A stretch of 28,230 bases of DNA from assembly GCA_052031065.1 (NCBI GenBank), contig JBPEXY010000010.1, positions 1-28,230 on the forward strand. The letters run 5' to 3'. This document shows, one piece after another, positions 23,420 to 28,230 of this stretch. Position 1 is the first letter of the stretch, and each line of letters starts with the position of its first letter. The DNA is from JBPEXY01 sp052031065. GTDB lineage: Bacteria > Pseudomonadota > Gammaproteobacteria > Immundisolibacterales > Immundisolibacteraceae. The notes under the pieces were generated by a model. It saw only the letters and a program-made list of their open reading frames with translations. It was not told the DNA's origin and searched no databases. Position numbers and translations under genes: made by a program.

Positions 23420-23902
23420 CTAAAAATCGGCGTCCCAGTCCACTTTACAAACACGCTTGTCCAGATCCACCTCCAGGACAACCTGATCGATCAGGAACGG
23501 GATCCAGCGCTGTCGATCTCCTTCCACAACCATGACATCATTGGCACCGGTCTCCACCATTTCGACGATATGGCCGTAAAGCGCGCCATCCAACGCCTCC
23601 ACTCGCAGACCAACCAGGTCGTGCCAATAATATTCATCAACTTCAGGTACCGGCAGCTGGTCCCGCCGCACCTGTAACTCAATGCCTTTTAACTTATCCG
23701 CGTCGGTACGGCTATCAACTCCACGGAACTTGAACGCCAGAAACCGCCCCTGGCGTTTACACAGTTCTACCTCCAGAGTGCCCTGCCAACGCTTTGAGTG
23801 GCCTGCAAATTGCCTGTATAGCAACAAATTATCAGGGGGGCTTGTCGCCGACCAGACCTTAACCCATCCCTGCAGACCCCAAGGGGCGCCCACCGTTGCC
23901 AT
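23420..23902 (-). CDS. rimM: 16S rRNA processing protein RimM
   Basis: RimM binds S19 and helps mature the 30S head. Residues from this ATG (160) include GAPWGLQGWVKVWSATSPPDN and the PRC-barrel part (DEYYWHDLVGLRVEALDG, VETGANDVMVV, then WIPFLIDQVVLEVDL). The first beta strand appears to begin before the ATG (EQWVT is encoded upstream in frame). No ATG, GTG or TTG exists further upstream in the frame. A CTG at 23941, with AGGTG 8 nt upstream, would give 173 residues. The coordinates are therefore conservative. The stop is 2 nt from the trmD start. Confidence 0.93.
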   Translation of the reverse strand: MATVGAPWGLQGWVKVWSATSPPDNLLLYRQFAGHSKRWQGTLEVELCKRQGRFLAFKFRGVDSRTDADKLKGIELQVRRDQLPVPEVDEYYWHDLVGLRVEALDGALYGHIVEMVETGANDVMVVEGDRQRWIPFLIDQVVLEVDLDKRVCKVDWDADF

Positions 23903-23984
23903 TGTGACCCACTGCTCGGGGTCTGGTGGTTCAGAATTCAGCCCCTGATCACCTGATAAGGTTAAACGACAACACTCTATACAA

Positions 23985-24227
23985 TCACGCCTTTGCGCGT
24001 TTCAACAGAGTCGCTACCGTATCACTCGGCTGAGCGCCCTGACCCAGCCAGTAGTCGGCCCGTTCGAGATCAACGCGAAGGGTCTCCGCCTGCCCACTGG
24101 CTACCGGATTATAGAAACCAAGCCGTTCGATGAACCGACCATCCCTGGGATAGCGACTATCCGCAACCACGATGTGATAAAACGGCTTTTTTTTGGCCCC
24201 GCCCCGGGACAAACGAATGGTCACCAT
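23985..24227 (-). CDS. rpsP: 30S ribosomal protein S16
   Basis: S16 is an early-binding 30S protein. The 80-residue product starts MVTIRLSRGGAKKKPFYHIV, exactly as expected for the family, and includes DSRYPRDGRFIERLGFYNP and ERADYWLGQGAQPSDTV. The start is ATG 24227; an in-frame GTG at 24254 adds nine residues absent from the family. First gene of its operon, with a leader of roughly 145 nt from the sigma-70 promoter. Confidence 0.98.
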   Translation of the reverse strand: MVTIRLSRGGAKKKPFYHIVVADSRYPRDGRFIERLGFYNPVASGQAETLRVDLERADYWLGQGAQPSDTVATLLKRAKA

Positions 24228-24379
24228 TTCACTTATTTCCTCTGCCGTTGTCACGCACTCGAAGCAATGCTTCGGTGCGGCGCTAATAACGCTATTCCTG
24301 AAAGATTAAACTCTAGCTAATGGCGCGCAACAGTGAGCCAGAAACAGAGTTTTTATGAATACTGCTGAAAAGGCGCGCG

Positions 24380-24408
24380 ATTCTAATGAATTAGTCGCCT
24401 ATGGTCAA
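24380..24408 (-). promoter_or_regulatory. Sigma-70 promoter of rpsP operon
   Basis: On the - strand TTGACC (24408-24403) and TAGAAT (24385-24380) are separated by 17 nt, a near-consensus promoter. The start should fall near 24373. The leader between it and rpsP contains a short palindrome (CGAAGCA-A-TGCTTCG) a little upstream of the gene. No known leader motif is recognised. Confidence 0.82.
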
Positions 24409-24511
24409 TGGCCACTGGCCTGGCGAGAGTCAGTGTTCCAACACAAGAAAAGGACAGACCACCACATTATCAACTCTCGGGTAGCTCGCCCGCCGCCGCC
24501 ACTGTAGCTAG

Positions 24512-25894
24512 TTATTTTCTGAAACCACCCATCCCCGGAGGTAACCCTCCCTGACCAAGAGCATCAAGCCCGCGCATCATTTTCTGCATTCCGCCTTTGC
24601 GCCCCATCTTTTTCATCATTTTTTGCATCTGGGTAAACTGTTTCAACAGACGATTCACATCCTGAACCTGCATACCAGAGCCCTTCGCTATACGTTTGCG
24701 GCGGGAACCATTAATGATGTTTGGGAACGAACGTTCTTTTGCTGTCATCGAACTGATGATCGCGTCAATTCTGCCAAGTTGCCGATCATCCACCTGACCT
24801 TTCACCTGGTCCGGCAGACCTCCGACACCGGGCAGCTTATCCAACATACTCGACATACCACCCATCTGGTTGATCATTTTTAACTGATCACGAAAATCGT
24901 TCAGATCGAATCCCTTGCCTTTCTGCAGCTTCCGACCAAGCTTTTCTGCCTTCTTTTTGTCTACCTTGCGCTCAGCTTCCTCAACGAGAGTAAGCACATC
25001 ACCCATACCGAGAATACGCGAAGCCATCCGGTCGGGATAGAAAGGTTCAAGATCATCTATTTTTTCACCGATGCCGATGAATTTGATCGGCTTGCCAGTG
25101 AGATGTCGAATCGACAACGCCGCACCACCTCGCGCATCGCCATCCGCTTTGGTAAGTACCACGCCGGTCAACGCCAAAGCCTGATTGAACGCTTCAGCGG
25201 TTCGCGCAGCATCCTGACCGCTCATCGCATCAACGACAAATAGGGTTTCGACGGGATTCAGTCGCTGGTGAAGGCGTTGAATCTCAGCCATCATTTCGTC
25301 ATCAATGTGAAGCCGCCCGGCGGTATCCAGGATCAACACGTCCATTGAGGCACGCTGGGCCTGCTCTAACGCCTGCTGGGCGATTTCGTCCGGCTTGTCA
25401 CTTCCGCTGGAGGGAAAAAAACCAACCTCCACCTGCGCCGCCAACTTTTCAAGCTGATCAATCGCGGCCGGCCGATAAACATCGGCACTGGCCACCATCA
25501 CCCGCTTACCGTGGCGCTCCTTCAGCAGCCTGGCCAGTTTCCCAACGGTGGTTGTTTTCCCTGAGCCCTGCAGCCCGGCCATCAGCACGACAGCAGGCGG
25601 ACGGGCGTTCAGGTCCAGCGACTCATTGCTGGCCCCCATCAACAGCTCGAGCTGCTCCTGGACGATTTTGATCAGCGTCTGACCAGGCTGCAGATTAGCA
25701 ACCACCTGCTGGCCGACTGCCTGCTGGCGTACCTGCTCGATAAAATCCTTCACCACGGGCAAGGCAACATCAGCCTCCAGCAGAGCCATCCTCACCTGCC
25801 GCAGAGCGGCCTGGATGTTCTCATCACTGAGTACAGACTGCCCACGGAGTGAACTGACCGCCTGCTGCAGACGCTCGGATAGGTTTTCAAACAT
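24512..25894 (-). CDS. ffh: Signal recognition particle protein Ffh
   Basis: Ffh binds signal peptides and the 4.5S RNA and delivers ribosomes to FtsY at the membrane. The 460-residue product has the N domain (1-85), the GTPase G domain with GLQGSGKTTTVGKLARLL near 107, DTAGR and TKADGDARGGAALS, and the Met-rich M domain. That domain includes DFRDQLKMINQMGGMSSMLDKLPG and the tail QMQKMMKKMGRKGGMQKMM. The ATG at 25894 is used; a TTG two codons earlier is unlikely. It lies 88 nt below the hydrolase gene on the same strand. Confidence 0.98.
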   Translation of the reverse strand: MFENLSERLQQAVSSLRGQSVLSDENIQAALRQVRMALLEADVALPVVKDFIEQVRQQAVGQQVVANLQPGQTLIKIVQEQLELLMGASNESLDLNARPPAVVLMAGLQGSGKTTTVGKLARLLKERHGKRVMVASADVYRPAAIDQLEKLAAQVEVGFFPSSGSDKPDEIAQQALEQAQRASMDVLILDTAGRLHIDDEMMAEIQRLHQRLNPVETLFVVDAMSGQDAARTAEAFNQALALTGVVLTKADGDARGGAALSIRHLTGKPIKFIGIGEKIDDLEPFYPDRMASRILGMGDVLTLVEEAERKVDKKKAEKLGRKLQKGKGFDLNDFRDQLKMINQMGGMSSMLDKLPGVGGLPDQVKGQVDDRQLGRIDAIISSMTAKERSFPNIINGSRRKRIAKGSGMQVQDVNRLLKQFTQMQKMMKKMGRKGGMQKMMRGLDALGQGGLPPGMGGFRK

Positions 25895-25957
25895 GGTCAA
25901 TGCCTAATCTGGAACCGAAAGTTTGGAAGGGGTAGAACTCGCCTGATCCATAATCAA

Positions 25958-25976
25958 CCCCTTGTTAAACAAGGGG
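25958..25976 (-). terminator. Hairpin between hydrolase gene and ffh
   Basis: CCCCTTG (25958-25964) and CAAGGGG (25970-25976) form a 7-bp stem that starts 6 nt after the hydrolase stop codon. The sequence after it on the - strand (TTGATTATGG) is only partly T-rich. It could be a weak terminator that separates the two genes. Confidence 0.4.
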
Positions 25977-25982
25977 GATTAA

Positions 25983-26756
25983 TCAAACGTCGAAAAATTC
26001 TCCGCCATAAAGACGATGGATACGCCTGCCCGGCATCAGTGCGTCAAGCTGAGCACAGACCTCCTCTTCGAATCCGGGCTTGAGGTGAGTAATGTATATA
26101 TCCGGATCGTGAACAAGTGCCTGTAAATCAACCGCCAATGTTTCCGGACAGTAGTGTTTTGCCAACCCGGCCAGCTCCGCCATCTCGTTCGGATACGCAG
26201 CCTCCACCACCAGAAGCCCGAGTTGTTCCAGTTCATTCAACCGCTCCCAGAAACGGGAGCAAGGACCGGTATCACCACTAAAGGCGAACCAGCGCCCCTC
26301 CTCTTCAACCAGATAGGCTGCAGCGGGTACGATATGATTGACTTCGACCATTTCAATTTTTAATCCGGCCACATCAATGGTCTCGCCCGGTGCCATTTCC
26401 TGGTAGGTCAATACCGGGGTTTGAGGATTTGGCAACTGCCCAAAATCGGGCCAGATTGTTCCGTTAAACACATGGTCCTTGATCGCCTGCAGGGTCTCTG
26501 GCAGCCCGTAAACCATCAACGACTCACTGCTACGGGAGAGCCGTTCAAACAGCCCATCGACCAGTAACGGGATATGGCAAAGGTGATCGAGATGAGAATG
26601 GGTCACAAACAGATGACGAATATCGGACATACGTTCGAGCGTCAGGGTACCCACGCCGTCGCCACCATCAATGAGCACTGCATCATTCACCAATATCGAT
26701 GTGGTGTAACGCCCTACACCAATACCGCCACTGGCTCCCAGAATTCTGACTTTCAT
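25983..26756 (-). CDS. MBL-fold hydrolase, cyclic-nucleotide phosphodiesterase type
   Basis: A 257-residue metallo-beta-lactamase-fold protein. The metal motif HSHLDH is at 53-58 with H61 close by (THSHLDHLCHIPLL). Further ligands are expected at H141 (EVNHIVPAAAY), D162 (FSGDTGP) and H224 (YITHLKPG). The HxHLDHxxHxP pattern and the SGDTGP segment resemble the class II cAMP phosphodiesterase (PDE1/CpdP) branch rather than RNase Z or glyoxalase II. The substrate is inferred, not shown. No signal peptide is seen, so it is probably cytoplasmic. It lies between ffh and the divergent ypjD, two genes that are usually neighbours. Confidence 0.8.
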   Translation of the reverse strand: MKVRILGASGGIGVGRYTTSILVNDAVLIDGGDGVGTLTLERMSDIRHLFVTHSHLDHLCHIPLLVDGLFERLSRSSESLMVYGLPETLQAIKDHVFNGTIWPDFGQLPNPQTPVLTYQEMAPGETIDVAGLKIEMVEVNHIVPAAAYLVEEEGRWFAFSGDTGPCSRFWERLNELEQLGLLVVEAAYPNEMAELAGLAKHYCPETLAVDLQALVHDPDIYITHLKPGFEEEVCAQLDALMPGRRIHRLYGGEFFDV

Positions 26757-27039
26757 GAGTCCGTATAAATTCTTATCGTTAGAGATGTTTAACGAAGCAT
26801 TCTAGCTTTTTTTTCGACACTGTGGAGCAAACAGGCCAGTCCGGCTGCCAGCATGTTAATCTCCACCCAGAGTGGAAACAGGCCTATTTGCAAATCTTAC
26901 CCCCCTTGAACTGCCAACACTGAAACATCCAGAAGTGATTATTATTTTTTGCCAGGGAAGTAGCCAAAGTGACCAGAACCAACTGTAAAGAACCTCTGCA
27001 AAGCCCCCCTTACTGAGTTGGTTGTCCACCACAGGGATC
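26757..27039. other. Divergent intergenic region
   Basis: This 283-nt region separates the - strand hydrolase gene from + strand ypjD and should hold both promoters. I could not pick a convincing -35/-10 pair. The 9-mer AAACAGGCC occurs twice about 50 nt apart, and TCCAC-CCAGA-GTGGA forms a small hairpin. A minus-strand frame at 26856-27071 overlaps the ypjD start and has no support. Confidence 0.4.
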
Positions 27040-27846
27040 ATGTCTACGCTGTTCAACATTCTCTCTCTCACCGGTTACGCCATCATCTGCGGCATGGCGT
27101 TCCGACAGATCTTCGGCAAGAGAAAGAAAAAAAACACTCCGCGCCCCCCCGATGGATTGATCCTGCTAACCATCGCTCTCCATACGTTTGTCATCTTTTA
27201 TCTACTGACCGAAACCGACGGGCTAAACCTCAACCTCGCTAACACTCTTTCGGTCACCGCCCTGGTAACTGTCATCATCTTCTGGCTAACGTCAGTGCAA
27301 AATTCGCTCGACGGTTTCTATATTGTCGTGATGCCGATCGCAGCGCTCTGTTGCGGAATAACTTTAATACCCACAGGCGTGGAACAGGCTGCTTCCATGA
27401 CTGCACCATTGCTCACTCATGTTCTACTATCGGTTATTGCCTATGGGGTACTGGCCGTAGCGAGTCTACAAGCTCTGTTCATGGCCTATATCGACCGCCA
27501 GATTAGATATAAACGAAGCGGTCCACTGCTGGAAATCATGCCACCGTTACAGCAGCTGGAAACCCTGCTGTTCCGTTATTTACTCGTCGGATTACTGTTG
27601 TTGACTGCGAGCCTCGCCAGCGGCTTCGGTTACATGGAGGATATGTTTGCCCAGCACGTCGCCCATAAAACGGCTTTTTCGGTGATTGCCTGGTTGCTAC
27701 TCACGGTGTTGATGCTCGGCCACCACTTTTTTGGCTGGCGTGGACGCATCGCAATCCGCTTCTCACTGATTGCGTTCGTTCTGCTACTGATCGGTTTTAT
27801 CGGCAGTAAATTTGTTCTTGAGGTGGTGCTTAACAACCCCGTGTGA
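27040..27846 (+). CDS. ypjD: CcsA-like inner membrane protein YpjD
   Basis: A 268-residue multi-pass membrane protein of the cytochrome c assembly (CcsA/CcmC-like) family. About eight hydrophobic segments are visible. The family marks are THVLLSVIAYGVLAVASLQALFMAY with its conserved His, GFGYMEDMFAQHVAHKTAFSVIAW (the second His region) and LLTVLMLGHHFFGWRGR. The ATG at 27040 has AGGG close upstream; an in-frame TTG at 27022 has none. YpjD is typically divergent from ffh in gammaproteobacteria; here a hydrolase gene lies between. A true haem-handling role is not established for YpjD. Confidence 0.92.
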   Translation: MSTLFNILSLTGYAIICGMAFRQIFGKRKKKNTPRPPDGLILLTIALHTFVIFYLLTETDGLNLNLANTLSVTALVTVIIFWLTSVQNSLDGFYIVVMPIAALCCGITLIPTGVEQAASMTAPLLTHVLLSVIAYGVLAVASLQALFMAYIDRQIRYKRSGPLLEIMPPLQQLETLLFRYLLVGLLLLTASLASGFGYMEDMFAQHVAHKTAFSVIAWLLLTVLMLGHHFFGWRGRIAIRFSLIAFVLLLIGFIGSKFVLEVVLNNPV

Positions 27847-27912
27847 CTCCATCAGACCAATCAATCGCTTGGTTACTAAAACACAGAGCTTCAATCATAT
27901 GAACCGGGGCAG

Positions 27913-28230
27913 TTAAATCAGAGTCAGTAGTTGCTTGACCGCCTGGCCGCGGTGGCTCAGGCGATTCTTTTCATCTGCAGACAGCTGTGCCACTGAACGT
28001 GTCGAACCGGCGGGCACAAATAGCGGATCGTACCCAAACCCGCCATTCCCGACCGGTTGTTCACCAACTACGCCGTACCACCGCCCCTCCGCGATAACCG
28101 GCGCCGGATCGCTATCAGAGCCAACTACGACCAGGGTACAGTGAAAGTGGGCACGACGATTCGAACCAGCCAACCCTTCCATCTCCGCAAGCAGTTTGCG
28201 GTTGTTGGCCGCATCATCTCCATGGCTGCC
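27913..28230 (-). CDS. rdgB: XTP/dITP pyrophosphatase RdgB (5' part missing)
   Basis: RdgB (HAM1) hydrolyses ITP, dITP and XTP to keep them out of DNA and RNA. Only the C-terminal 105 residues are in the window; the frame continues past 28230. Motifs are GSHGDDAANNRKLL, HFHCTLVVVGSDSDP, GNGGFGYDPLFVPAG and AQLSADEKNRLSHRGQAVKQL, the last two being the substrate-binding signature. It is convergent with ypjD, with 66 nt between their stops. Confidence 0.96.
   Translation of the reverse strand, partial: GSHGDDAANNRKLLAEMEGLAGSNRRAHFHCTLVVVGSDSDPAPVIAEGRWYGVVGEQPVGNGGFGYDPLFVPAGSTRSVAQLSADEKNRLSHRGQAVKQLLTLI

Noticed and set aside
24228..24254. N-terminal extension of rpsP to a GTG
   Set aside because: S16 proteins begin MVTIRL; the extension is not seen in the family.
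26856..27071. 71-codon - strand frame before ypjD
   Set aside because: It overlaps the ypjD start on the opposite strand and resembles no known protein.

Overview
The window is a chromosomal flagellar and housekeeping region of a gammaproteobacterium. The gene families, the sigma-54 plus FliA (sigma-28) promoter set, the bifunctional FlgJ, the linked xerD-dsbC pair and the rpsP-rimM-trmD-rplS and ffh/ypjD order all fit that class. The exact lineage cannot be fixed from sequence alone; a Chromatiales-like or sulfur-oxidiser-like lineage is only a guess. I see no sign of plasmid, phage, IS element, CRISPR or RNA genes.

Region 1 (1-2962, + strand) is the late filament cluster: the 3' end of a flagellin gene, a terminator-like hairpin, flaG, fliD (filament cap), fliS (flagellin chaperone) and a fliT-like gene. 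A 343-nt convergent gap with no convincing gene follows.

Region 2 (3306-14163, - strand) is the rod/hook set in the order flgB-C-D-E-F-G-H-I-J then flgK-L. An exact sigma-54 promoter lies just upstream of flgB, beside a cluster of inverted repeats. A FliA-type promoter lies upstream of flgK. FlgB, C, F and G build the rod, FlgD caps the hook, FlgE is the hook, FlgH and FlgI are the L and P rings, FlgJ is rod cap plus muramidase, and FlgK and FlgL join hook to filament.

Region 3 (14545-17201, - strand) is cheV followed by a chemoreceptor gene. The pair has its own FliA-type promoter and sits where cheV-cheR is often found.

Region 4 (17326-19338, + strand) runs outward from the same intergenic region. 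It holds an exact sigma-54 promoter, a long leader with one or two unrecognised small ORFs, flgA (P-ring chaperone), a textbook FliA promoter, flgM (anti-sigma-28) and flgN (chaperone for FlgK/FlgL). The 64-codon ORF encodes a probable two-helix membrane protein and overlaps the flgA GTG start by four bases. It is the best candidate for something undescribed here.

Region 5 (19363-22183, - strand) is xerD, dsbC and a DUF484-like/GGDEF diguanylate cyclase gene. Region 6 (22255-24385, - strand) is the rpsP-rimM-trmD-rplS operon with a clear sigma-70 promoter. Region 7 holds ffh and a metallo-beta-lactamase-fold hydrolase (cyclic-nucleotide phosphodiesterase type) on the - strand, ypjD (CcsA-like membrane protein) on the + strand, and the 3' part of rdgB on the - strand running off the window.

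Read together, the promoters give a familiar hierarchy: sigma-54 for the rod/hook genes and flgA, FliA for flgKL, flgMN and cheV-mcp. Several start codons are non-ATG and were chosen from ribosome binding sites (flgL, flgJ, flgA and flgM GTG; cheV TTG).
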